Positions 23,831 through 33,294 of a stretch of DNA of 64,000 bases are shown here, piece by piece (the first letter of the stretch is position 1; every line of letters starts with the position of its first letter). Both the position numbers and the translations under genes were made by a program. Source of the stretch: Arcuatula senhousia (Eukaryota; Mollusca; Bivalvia; Mytilida; Mytilidae); assembly GCA_963971305.1 (NCBI GenBank), contig OZ020304.1, positions 33,900,502 through 33,964,501 on the forward strand. The letters run 5' to 3'. The notes beneath the pieces are model-generated. The model was not told where the DNA came from and searched no databases. It saw only the letters and a program-made list of their open reading frames with translations.

Positions 23831-25010
23831 AAATGATGTAAGCAAGCAACAGTATTTCTCTATTTGCAATTCATTGTATAAAACAAAAACATCCTCATTA
23901 GCCCCTACATGCATTAAGAACTTTTAATTTCCCATAGACTAATGGTCAAACCTCATGGGGACAATTGTCGCCTCCGATCTTAAGCAGTACGTTCGTGTGT
24001 AGTCATGTGGAGGTAAAAGGGTTAGAGACTAGGGTTTGGGTTATTGTCCCTTTTCTGCGACAAGAGCAGATCTAGACATTTCCCTCTTTCTGTAGCCTTC
24101 AGCAGCTATCTTAATGCCTATGGGCAGCGACCTCTTTCTTTAACCATCCCTTTTTGCCTCCTCCCCAATAATCCCCCAGTCTTTCCCTTTCTATTTTTCC
24201 TCAAAAAACTAAAGCGTTGCGATACAAAATAAAACCAGAAAAACAAGAGAGATCATAAAGTTTGACTTAAAAACGAAAATCGGTACACCAAATTGAAACA
24301 AAATCAAATTCTGTCAACAAAATGCATCAAATTATATATAATTATGAAAAGAAACTCACAAATTCTAACAAAAAAAGATTATCTATTGACGAAAAAAAAA
24401 TCTGATTAAAAAAGGAACTCACCAAATTTTAAACAACATCAAAATTGTTGACGAAAAAAACATCAACTTTGAAAAGAAGCATGATAAAACTTGACATGAA
24501 ACAAAATCTGATGACGGAACAACATCAATGAATACGAATGTCGTCATACTTTACCTACCTGGAAAATTTGGGGCAAAGAGCACTGTACTGTGATACCGAC
24601 ACCATCGTATTTACATCGAAACTTGGAGACTGGGGGACTACTTTGAAGATTTAACGGATGAAGTACCCGGAAACACCATCACAGAGTTTGGCACAGGAGA
24701 AGTTATCCCAGAAAAAAGATATCAACTACGACACCATCAAAGAGATGGTTACCATCAAAAGAAACGACACCAGAACCATAAGAGATGATTACAGGATCCA
24801 AAGAAACCAACAGAAACTATTGACTGTCAAACAGGAAAAAGACTATTGAATTGTATTAGGCAAATGAGTGATCATGGAGACAGTATGGATATTAAATTTG
24901 TAAAAGAGAATATTGATAAAAGTTTTACCTTATCTCGAGTATTTATTAAAAACAGTTCATACAATTACAAAAAGAGCCTAAAAAGGCTAACCAAGAAAAA
25001 CAAAAAGAAC

Positions 25011-25076
25011 TAGGAGGAGGAAGAGATGAGGAGAGGAGGAGGAGGACGACGAGGCGGAGGAGGAGGAGGGGGGTAA
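25011..25076 (+). repeat. (GGA)n-type purine tract
   Basis: Imperfect AGG/GGA/GAC trinucleotide runs; low complexity inside the inverted-repeat element. Confidence 0.9.
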
Positions 25077-25209
25077 AGAGTGTAAAACCATGCAATAACA
25101 CAATGGTACGACTAAAACACAATAAAGGGCAAAACATCCATCGAGGACGGAATAACAATTACAAACCATTCAAATGAAATGCACAAGCAGCGACACTTAT
25201 AAAACAAAG

Positions 25210-25330
25210 AAGGGTAAGAGTGGAAAGGGTTAGGGTTAGGATTAGAGATAAGAGGCTAGGGTTAGCAAGGTTAGGGTTAGGGTTATATAAGAGGTAGGAT
25301 TAAGGTTTGGGTTAGGCTTAGGGTAAGGAA
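25210..25330 (+). repeat. Interstitial telomere-like repeat, degenerate TTAGGG
   Basis: GGGTTAGGGTTAGGATTAG, GGTTAGGGTTAGGGTTAT and further GGGTTAGG/TTAGGGTAAGG variants are clustered. A short matching stretch (GGGTTAGAGACTAGGGTTTGG) occurs at 24019-24040 near the other inverted arm. Confidence 0.85.
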
Positions 25331-25525
25331 TACAGAATATTGGGACTAACTAAACAGGGGGACGAAAGAAAGGGACGAGTCGCCGTTCCACATGACTGCA
25401 CACGACCTTACTGCTTAAGATCTGAGGCAACAGTTGTCGCCACAAGGTTTGACCTTCAGTCTATGAAGAATTAAAAGTGCAAAGTGGTCTAAAGAGACCT
25501 GACATACTAATGGGGTCATCTGCCG

Positions 25526-26319
25526 GCATTGGTCTGATGGATTCCTTTGATTTTAGGGCATCCTAAACTGAACATAAAACCAAGAAAATATTTTCTATAT
25601 ATACACAAGTGTAATATACAAAAGCAAACAAACACGATTTTTGACCTTTTAAGGAGCATTACCCAAAAAAGAGATTAACTGATCCTTTGATCCAATGGAG
25701 ACTTTTGTGTAGCTTCTTTGGCTATTCATTTTTGCATGTATCTGTAATTGTTTTTGTTTTGTAACAAATTGTACTTTTGATGGACACAGCACCTTAATGG
25801 CTTTGATCAAATGGAGACCAATTTGTAGCCCAGGACCAATGGCAATATGCAAGCAGTGACCACTGGTCACATTGAAGCTGCTTATTGTTTTTCCATTGTG
25901 CATTTTTTAATTGCCGCAGTTGTGAGTGGATTGTGTCACATACATTTATTCAACATATCATTATCTTCATCTTTTTTGTAGAGCTTTTGATTCTGCTCAT
26001 AATAACCTTCAACATTTTCCTATTTGTTAAGGTTTCTGAAGGAATAAGATTTGTAAAGGAATTAAAGTTCCATTTTAGTTACAGCAACAATGTTCTCAAT
26101 AAATAATAAATCCGAACCGGCAAAAGTTTTTGTTTCTAATATAGGTTCTTACATAAGTTCTTGGTCTTTCACGAGTGATAGAATTTTTCAGTCTTTAAGC
26201 GAGTGGAGCGCAGCGGAGATATTTTCAAGATATGTAAATACATTAACACGACACAGTTGAACAAGTAGGAATGCAACCTTGGATAATTATAAGGAAAAAT
26301 TTCATTCATCATTCCATAA
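25526..26319. repeat. Old dispersed repeat mosaic
   Basis: Bases 25640-25990 carry segments shared with the 155-bp satellite (CTGATCCTTTGATCCAATGG, GGAGACTTTTGTGTAGCTT) and with 4090-4200 and 57185-57310 (CCACTGGTCACATTGAAG, TTGTGTCACATACATTTATTC). No gene is seen. Confidence 0.5.
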
Positions 26320-26661
26320 AATCTCCTATGCATCTACATTTATACACTTTATTTAAACTTACATTTTGCTCAGTATTTATACATCAAAGCAGAAAGACTG
26401 ACGAAAGGATTAATTAAAAGCTGGCAGCAACAATTAACGAATTTATCTGAACAGCTCCTATTACTAACAGCTCACCAAAAGCTTATTATTACCAGTCTAA
26501 CTGGACTGCGATATACATTTACTATGTACTCAAGCCAATTGAGCGATATAGCCAGATCATGGGATAGGGAAGAAGTACTGCAACTTGCAAGATACATTTA
26601 CTATTCCATAGCTCCGAGTTCTGGTTATTTGTTTGGTTGGAGTCTTTTTTTTTTATTTTAA
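26320..26661 (+). other. Open frame without a start codon; possible exon or relic
   Basis: The frame is open for 113 codons between stops. The only Met lies late, so it would need splicing. A possible acceptor (TTTTGCTCAG) precedes codons reading YLYIKAERLTKGLIKSWQQQ. Later parts read SQLSDIARSWDREEVLQLA and SIAPSSGYLFGWS. The composition looks more protein-like than neighbouring chance frames (mixed polar residues, few low-complexity runs). I recognise no family. It may be an exon of an unseen gene, a transposon relic or chance. Confidence 0.25.
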
Positions 26662-27289
26662 CCGCTGACAAAACAATTGAGGAATTCGTCCATACCTGTC
26701 AGAGTTCACCGAGATTTTGCATGGCTATAATTATGTTATTTTAAATACTAGGATAATATGTACTAGAAAATCAGTGCCCGGGCGGATAAAAAACACTAAA
26801 AGAGGCTTCGCTTGGTGAAAAGCAACATCATTTTTTTAACACCCTCCCCCCTAAAATAAAATCCTGAATCCTGAAATTTAAACTTAAAAAGTATAATTCA
26901 GTTATATTGAGATATTTCAAAGTGTATAGTTTAAAGACGTTGGATTTGAGAGACAGATACAAGTAAAAGAAATGTGAGCAGGAGCTCACAAGTATATTAC
27001 CCTGCCCCCAAATGATAATCAGGAAAAAAATGAAATAGGGGCTGCACATCGAAAATATGTCAAAAAAGATTGTGTGAAAGGTTAGTCATGAAATCCATTG
27101 AGGGTTTGATTTGGGAGGAGTTGCAAAAGGACCTAAAGTAGAATCCTTGTTGTTTGATTCAATGACATATATGTTGTATGTGTTTAATCAAATAGCCTCT
27201 CGAGTCTGAAATTACGGCACACGCAAGAACATTTTTTAGGGACTTGAAAGGGGGTTTGTTTGTTTTTTATCTGCTCAGATTTTTTTCGC
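26662..27289. other. Spacer, no gene seen
   Basis: AT-rich sequence with short C- and G-runs near 26840 and 27000 (CACCCTCCCCCC, CCTGCCCCCA). No domain, RNA gene or clear inverted repeat was noticed. Confidence 0.4.
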
Positions 27290-27500
27290 ACAAAAAAATA
27301 AAATAAAGGCGCCATCACAAATATTCTTTTTCATTAATAACATTATCTTTTATGGAAGAAACCTTCTGCAGAATATATTTATTAAGCAATATTTTTTTCA
27401 TCATAAATCAGAATTATTTTTTAACCAAGTTAAATGGTCGGTACCTTTTCTTATTTAAATGAGATTGATTCAGACGAGCCATGCATACGTTTTGACTTTC
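27290..27500 (+). repeat. Dispersed repeat R1, copy 4
   Basis: AAAGGCGCCATCACAAATATTC, CTTCTGCAGAATATATTT, TTTTTTTCATCATAAATCAGA and AAGTTAAATGGTCGGTACC match the order of segments in the other R1 copies at 3885, 18465 and 23505. Confidence 0.45.
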
Positions 27501-28595
27501 TGATTTCATTTGTTCAAAGCATTTAAATGTACATTGGGAGATCCAGAAGGGGGACAGGCGGCTATCCCCTCCCCTTTAGGCGGACACATCGGTTGGATAT
27601 ATAGGAAACCGTTGAAGCATGATCAAAGTCGGGTGCACTTCCTATATAGAAGGTAACAGGACGTGCCGCTGGAATAGATACCATTTTTCAAGTGGAGAAC
27701 ATGTGATAAGGTTGGGAATAAGAATAATTTTATTAACCAGTGACTGGGCCCATTTCTTGGCAAATGTTACATTAATTGATTAAGCAATAAACATACAACA
27801 TTTACAAAGACATTAAAACGATAATGATATTTCTTTATTATGTTGTCACAGAAGCAGAGCCTGTACAAAAACTTATAAACATATACAGTGTAAAACATTT
27901 ATAACAACAAGGTATAATTGATATACGATATTGAGATGTGGAATAAGTGTACGCGACACAACAAACATAAACAAACAGCAATTCAAAAAATCACAACGGA
28001 AAACAGCAAGCAGTCTTCAACATGACCATAGGTCACTGCTTACCGTCTTGCATTGGCCCAAGACTTATAATACAATACAAAAGTATCAAAACCAATCCCT
28101 AAATCATCAACGAAAGACTAAATTCTTGACATTAAACAGTTAACATAGAATGACAAGGACAAACAAAGGCTTTGGCAAAGTTTCCTGGCTTAGGACAGGC
28201 ACATATAAAATGTGGCGGGGTTAAACTAGTTTTTTGGATCCAACCTTCCCCCTATTGATAAGCTTGCACAAAGCTACATATAAAACACACTGTAAAACTC
28301 AATCGACAAAAGTTCAATTCAACAAGAGAGAACCTAAGACAAATTACTGTACGAAAACAACAGGACAAGGAGGAACTCTCTTGAAACTGGATGCAGTTTC
28401 GAATGTCTCCCAAACGAAGTCCCTTTCATCTCATGTGAAAAATTCGGGCAGGGTGTTCCCTAAAATTCAAGTTTTACAGAAATCCCAGGGGTAAGCAAAA
28501 TCCTGGAAATGCCTTTAAATGCATTTTTAGAACCTCATGGAAAAAATTGGACAGGGGTTTCCCTATTAACACAAGTTATTTAACTCTCTCATATA
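27501..28595. other. Spacer with fragments of dispersed repeats
   Basis: GAGATGTGGAATAAGTGTAC followed by GCGACACA at 27932-27962 is repeated at 50166-50193 in a UVRAG intron, with related downstream sequence (CAGTCTTCAAC, CACTGCT). The 70- and 86-codon frames here are not recognisable. No gene is supported. Confidence 0.45.
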
Positions 28596-28599
28596 AAAT

Positions 28600-28992
28600 G
28601 ATTTGTCTTATTATAAGGAGTTATAATATATAGTTATAGGGTGGGGATTTCAATGGTTTTCAGACAATTTAATATTTTATCATTTAAGGGGGTGGGGCAT
28701 GACCCCCCTCCGACCCCCTACGATATCAAATGATTTGCCTTATCATAAGGAGTAATAATTTATATGGTTATAGGGTGGGGATCTCAATAGTTTTCAGAAT
28801 ATTTAGTATTTTATCATTTGAGGGGTGGGGCATGACCCCCTCAGACCCCCCTACGATACCATATGATTGGTCTTATCATAAGGAGTAATAATATATATGG
28901 TTATAGGGTGGGGCTCTCAATCGTTTTTAAAATATTAAGTGTTTTGTTATTTGAAGGGGTGGGGCATTTACCCCCCCCCCCCCACCCCCACC
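28600..28992 (+). repeat. Three ~128-bp tandem repeat units
   Basis: Each unit has TTATxATAAGGAGT..AATA, GGTTATAGGGTGGGG, TTTTATCATTT and GGGGTGGGGCATGACCCCC. The units start near 28600, 28730 and 28860 and have diverged from one another. The array ends in a C/CA-rich run. Confidence 0.85.
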
Positions 28993-29655
28993 CCACTTAA
29001 GACAATAAAACGTTTATTTAGATTTCCAAGTTAAGAGAGTATTTCAAAGTTAAGATCGCATATTATCAAGTTATATCACTTTTCCCATAGACTTCTATAG
29101 TAAAATTTTGCAAAACCCCATCCCCTTTTGAGACCCCCAAAATCCATGTTCACTCCAACATATTGAATTATTTTTTTCGGGAGGCGCATCTAGGAATATG
29201 GGCCTATCAAGTCATGTAATACCAAACAATTCCGTCTAACGGTTTCTGAGAAACGGTCCCGGGGAAACGGTGCACACAAGTGTTCACAAAATCGCGCCCG
29301 GAAAGAAGAAAAATAATAATAAGAAGAAGAATAATAAGAACTGAGCAAAAACATAATGTCTCCAAACTTCTAATGATGGTGGTATTTCCCTCAGCAGTTG
29401 ATCAGTTTTGTAAGATAACATAAGATATATGGTAAGGTCAATAAAATTTACTTAATTGCTGATTATATGTCAAGCCATTTCTTCTTTTCCAATACAATTT
29501 AATGTATTCATACATAGGTAAAAGCGTTTGTTGTATGACTAACTCAGCGGCACCTCCCTGAAGTGCCCCCTCCGTTTTCGAACATTGACTGTTAAAGCGG
29601 AAACACGATAAATGGGACAAAGAACAAAGTGCATTGCAATAATGTTGTAAGGGGC
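28993..29655. other. Spacer, no gene seen
   Basis: Contains an AATAATAAGAAGAAG-type simple stretch (29305-29340). TCTGAGAAACGG..GTGCACACAAGTGTTCACAAA resembles a repeat terminus. No gene is supported. Confidence 0.4.
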
Positions 29656-29913
29656 CATCGAAACTTAGGGAGCAACCATTTGATTTTTTTTGGGGGGTGG
29701 CTATGGATACTTTTTGCTTCCTGCCTTTTTATACTTTTTATATACGGTAAATCGAAGCCTTTTTTAAAATTCTTCATCATACATTTTTTGGCCAAAAACT
29801 GCATCCAGCCTTTTTTTTTATTTCAAAGCACCATCCTGCCTTTTTATTTCAAATTTCACCATAGCCCCCTCCCCCGGCCCACACACCCCTAAAAATCAAA
29901 TGGTCGCTCCCTT
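29656..29913 (+). mobile_element. MITE with AGGGAGCAACCATTTGATTT termini
   Basis: Left TTAGGGAGCAACCATTTGAT pairs with right ATCAAATGGTCGCTCCCTTA, and GGGGTGGCTATGG pairs with CCATAGCCCCCTCC. The inside repeats CTGCCTTTTTAT-like segments. It has the same termini core (ACCATTTGATTTT) and G-rich second block as the MITE at 17607-17880, so they are one family. Confidence 0.75.
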
Positions 29914-30000
29914 ATGAACTAGATCCATTCTTCGTACACTGTACAAGTAACTATTGTTTGCTTTTAAGCACCAATTATTATCTTTGGGAGGTGTTCGTGT

Positions 30001-30408
30001 CCCGGGGGGGGGGGGGGCTACTTGCCAAGAATTTGAGTATTACTGTGCCGATAGCCTCTTAAAAATGGACCCTGTTTAAGACAAGAAGTACGGAAAAATA
30101 CACCCTGTTTAAGACAGAAACAACAAAAATTAGACCCTGTTTAAGACACATTTAATAAATTAATTTGTGTTTTATACTTTTGTTTGAACCATTTCTTTAT
30201 ATACATGCAGCAATATTTTCAGGAGTTATTCCCGTTACTGATTAATTATGAAAGCTTGACCAACAGGACGGCAATATGAAATAGTAACCCTGTTTAAGAC
30301 AGCAGGCGTGAAAAAGATACCCTGTTTAAGACAACTTGATTACAAAAACATGACCCTTTCCTGCGGCACACTCATACCATCTAAATAATAGGAAGTAGCC
30401 CCCCCGGG
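30001..30408 (+). mobile_element. MITE with 8-bp target-site duplication GTTCGTGT
   Basis: CCCGGGGGGG...GGCTACTT at the left pairs with GGAAGTAGCCCCCCCGGG at the right. GTTCGTGT is present on both sides (29993-30000 and 30409-30416). An 8-bp duplication is typical of hAT transposons. The interior repeats CCCTGTTTAAGACA five times, and the element is non-coding. The left G-run is longer than the right C-run, as expected of slippage. Confidence 0.85.
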
Positions 30409-30587
30409 GTTCGTGTGCCTTTCTTTCGTGTACATCACCCCATCGTGTATCCTAGTGAAAGTTAACAGGTTTGTACTCCTACCTTGAAAGATTAACGTCT
30501 TGGGTTCAGGTATCAGTCATGTTTATGTGTCTTCAATGGTGCCAGATATAGCGATCGATATGGACATTTTATGCAAAATTTTACTGA

Positions 30588-31550
30588 TCAAGAGGCTCAC
30601 AAGAGCGTGAATCGCTCGTAAACCCATCAAAATAAGAAATTCTCAAAAGCCGGAGTCGCTTGCCTGGTCCTTAAGCCTTGTTATCCTTAAGAAACACCCG
30701 TTTACTTCGCGATCCAATGGGACTGTTGTTGATCTAAATGAGCAAAAGGTTTTTAAGCATGCGACAGCCTTTCTTTTTCTACAAGTTTTTATTGTACATT
30801 GCAACAAAAACATGAAAAAACACCATTTATGGTCTTTAAAGGGACAGAACCCCTTTCAGGCGTCGCCTGACAACTTTGACCCAACAAAGACTTTAGTGGA
30901 GTTTTTTTGGGAGTAGGTTTAAGGAAGGAACAGTTGTTCTCTTATCTGCAATAGTTTTTATTATTCTACAAAATGATAGGGTTAAAACACAATTTTTTTC
31001 AAATTTTCCTATTTGGGTCCATCTGACAGCTTCAACCCTATCAACAATTTCATAGCGTTTAATGACCTGAAGGTTTAAGCAAGCAACAGTTTTTTTTTCT
31101 ATTTGCAATCGTGTTCATTCTATTGGGCAAACACATACAAAAAAGTTTTTCCCTACCTTTGAGGACCATAACCCATATAAGTGATCATCTGACAACTTCA
31201 TCCAATGAAAACTTTTGTACATCTTTTGATTCTGAAGAGCCTTAAATCTTTTAATATTTGTTTTTCTGTTCTATATAGTTGCCTTGCCGAATTATAATTA
31301 TAATTATAAAAGCCATTTTAAGTAATAATACCCTGTTTTATATTTTTAGTAGCAGTGGCCATGTTTTTTTATGGAACTCATTTAGTTTGTTAATCGTTTG
31401 TCGCGTGTCATATACCATTCCTACAAAGTTTCAGTTTAGTGGCTAGTGTACGCATGCAGATGAGAAGATTTTTAAGATTTTTATGTTTGCTGTTAACGGC
31501 AGATGCATAGTACTTGCATAAGCTCAAATGGCCTTTGGCTGAAAAAAAAA
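30588..31550 (+). mobile_element. Degenerate CTCACCTGG-family element (E3)
   Basis: Starts TCAAGAGGCTCACAAGAGCG and TGAATCGCTCGTAAACCC, clearly related to the starts at 36827 and 45300. It contains old satellite segments (GTCATCTGACAACTTC, AGGTTTAAGCAAGCAACAGT) and ends near AGCTCAAATGGCCTTTGGCTG plus an A-run. Both stem arms are damaged. Confidence 0.6.
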
Positions 31551-32280
31551 CAAAATTAAGCAATCTTAATGTAATCTAAAAAATACTATTCATATAATCA
31601 ATGAAATTTAATTAAATTTACTATGAAATGTTAATTTTTAAGTCAGAATATTGCATAGTAGTAGAAACTAACCTTAAACTCATGGGCAACACGTAAATAG
31701 TTCTGGATATGTTGCGCACAACAGACTGAACAGTTACATGTAGAAAATCTGGATAATCATTTCTAGTTTTTGAGACTCACAGTCTGACTGTGTACACAGA
31801 TAGTGAGACTCAGAGCTTATACTTTTCATGGGTATTTTCAGGAGAAAATAAGATGACTGTAACTAAAATTACTCTGACCACCTGCTTGGAATCAAATGTA
31901 AAAGTTAACCTTTTTTTATCATTTTGGTAATTTTGTATATTCCAGGGTTGATTTTACATTTCTAGAAAATAGCTGAAAAATATCTAAAAATAGCTGAAAT
32001 AAGGGGGATGGGTGTTGGGAAATTGGAAGATTCCTTCAGATTATTTCAAGGGTTCTTACCACTTGTGAAACAAGAGGCTCAGAATCCTTCAGCTTAAATA
32101 GCTCTTATGTTAGGGGTTTTTACCTAGTCAGGAGTGTACAACATGATCTACATGGACCTGGTAAGTAACATTAACATGATTAAAGAAACTTCAGTTAGGT
32201 TAGAAAACACTCTAAAGATCAGGCCTACTAAGTTGCAACGCTTTTAAAAAATCAGTAAAAAATGGGTCAAAGACAGAAAT
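31551..32280. other. Spacer, no gene seen
   Basis: AT-rich. Short CTAGAAAATAGCTGAAAAATA-type repetition occurs near 31960-32000. No coding or RNA signal was recognised. Confidence 0.4.
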
Positions 32281-33005
32281 GGCCGGATTTCGTTTAACAA
32301 GAAGTAGGTGAGCAACAGACCTTAAATCACATCCCACGTTATGGGAGCCCATGTTGATGCTGCATACCAAATATCAAGAGGCTGTGATTAGTAAATGCTA
32401 AGAAAACTGTTACAAAAATTTTCTACTATTGTACACTATTGTAAAAAAAATAACTAAGTCGGTAAACAGGAAGTAGATGAGGGACAGACCTGAAATCGCA
32501 TCCCACCTTATGGGACCTCACCCTGATACTGTATACCAAATATCAAGTGGCTATGATAAATAGTTGCTGAGAAAACTGTTACGAACATTTTCTACTATTG
32601 GACACTATTGTCAAAAAGTCGGTAAACAGGAAGTAGGTGAGCGACAGACCTGAAATCACATCCCACGCTATGGGACCTCACCCTGATGCTGTATACCAAA
32701 TATCAAGTGGCTGTGTTTTATAGTTGCTGAGAAAACTGTTACGAAAATTTTCTACTATTGGACATTATTGTCAAAAATTAACTAAGTCGGTAAACAAAAA
32801 GTAGGTGAGCGAAAGACATGAAATCGCATCCCAACTTATGGGACCCCACCCTGATGCTGTATACCAAATATCAAGTGGCTGTGATTTGTAGTTGCTGAGA
32901 AAACTGTTACGAAAATTTCTTCCCTGCCCGCACGCCGCCCGCCCATCGCCCGCCGCCATTTACCATTTAATAACCCGGATTTTTCACTCCGTGAAATCCG
33001 GCCAA
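32281..33005 (+). mobile_element. GGCCGGATTTC-stem element with ~160-bp tandem repeats (E13)
   Basis: GGCCGGATTTC (32281-32291) is repeated inverted as GAAATCCGGCC (32993-33003), followed by AAAAA. The inside holds four tandem copies (about 32300-32920) with GTCGGTAAACAGGAAGTAGG, TATACCAAATATCAAGTGGC and TTGCTGAGAAAACTGTTACG. A GCCCGCACGCCGCCC..CGCC tract lies near the right end. It is non-coding. The same inner monomer occurs at 35575-36060 in an element with different ends. Confidence 0.8.
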
Positions 33006-33294
33006 AAATGATAGAAAATAGTAAAAGAGAGATAACTCTTTATAACGATTGATCTGACAATTTTGACTCGGAGATCTCAGTGAGCTTAAACAATTCGCCA
33101 ATGCAAACTTTTCCTTTGGCACTTATGGTTTTCAAGATCAAGCCCGAAAACTGTGAAAACAGTCATCTTTGACAATTAAATCAGGAGTCTTCCACAACTT
33201 CGAATCAATAGAGTTTTGTAGAGCTTTTGATGCTGAAGAAGGGACGTTTCTTCAGATCTTTTCTATGTTTTATACTCTGTGAGCTTAAAGGAAT

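Larger units (their letters stand above)
23890..25525. mobile_element. Inverted-repeat element with telomere-like insert
   Basis: About 130 bp at 23890-24016 is repeated inverted at 25385-25525. Left AGACTAATGGTCAAACCTCA, GACAATTGTCGCCTCCGATC and TTAAGCAGTACGTTCGTGTG correspond to the reverse complement of the right arm with scattered changes. The interior has A-rich sequence (24230-24940), a GGA-rich purine tract (25011-25076) and TTAGGG repeats (25210-25330). A 63-codon frame at 24658-24849 (Lys/Gln/Thr-rich) is not recognisable. The transposon class is unknown. Confidence 0.75.

Noticed and set aside
24658..24849. 63-codon Lys/Gln/Thr-rich frame inside the inverted-repeat element
   Set aside because: Low-complexity A-rich DNA yields such frames easily; no motif of a transposase or other family was visible.
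25210..25330. A true chromosome end
   Set aside because: The TTAGGG stretch is short and degenerate, and is enclosed by an inverted-repeat element with sequence on both sides.
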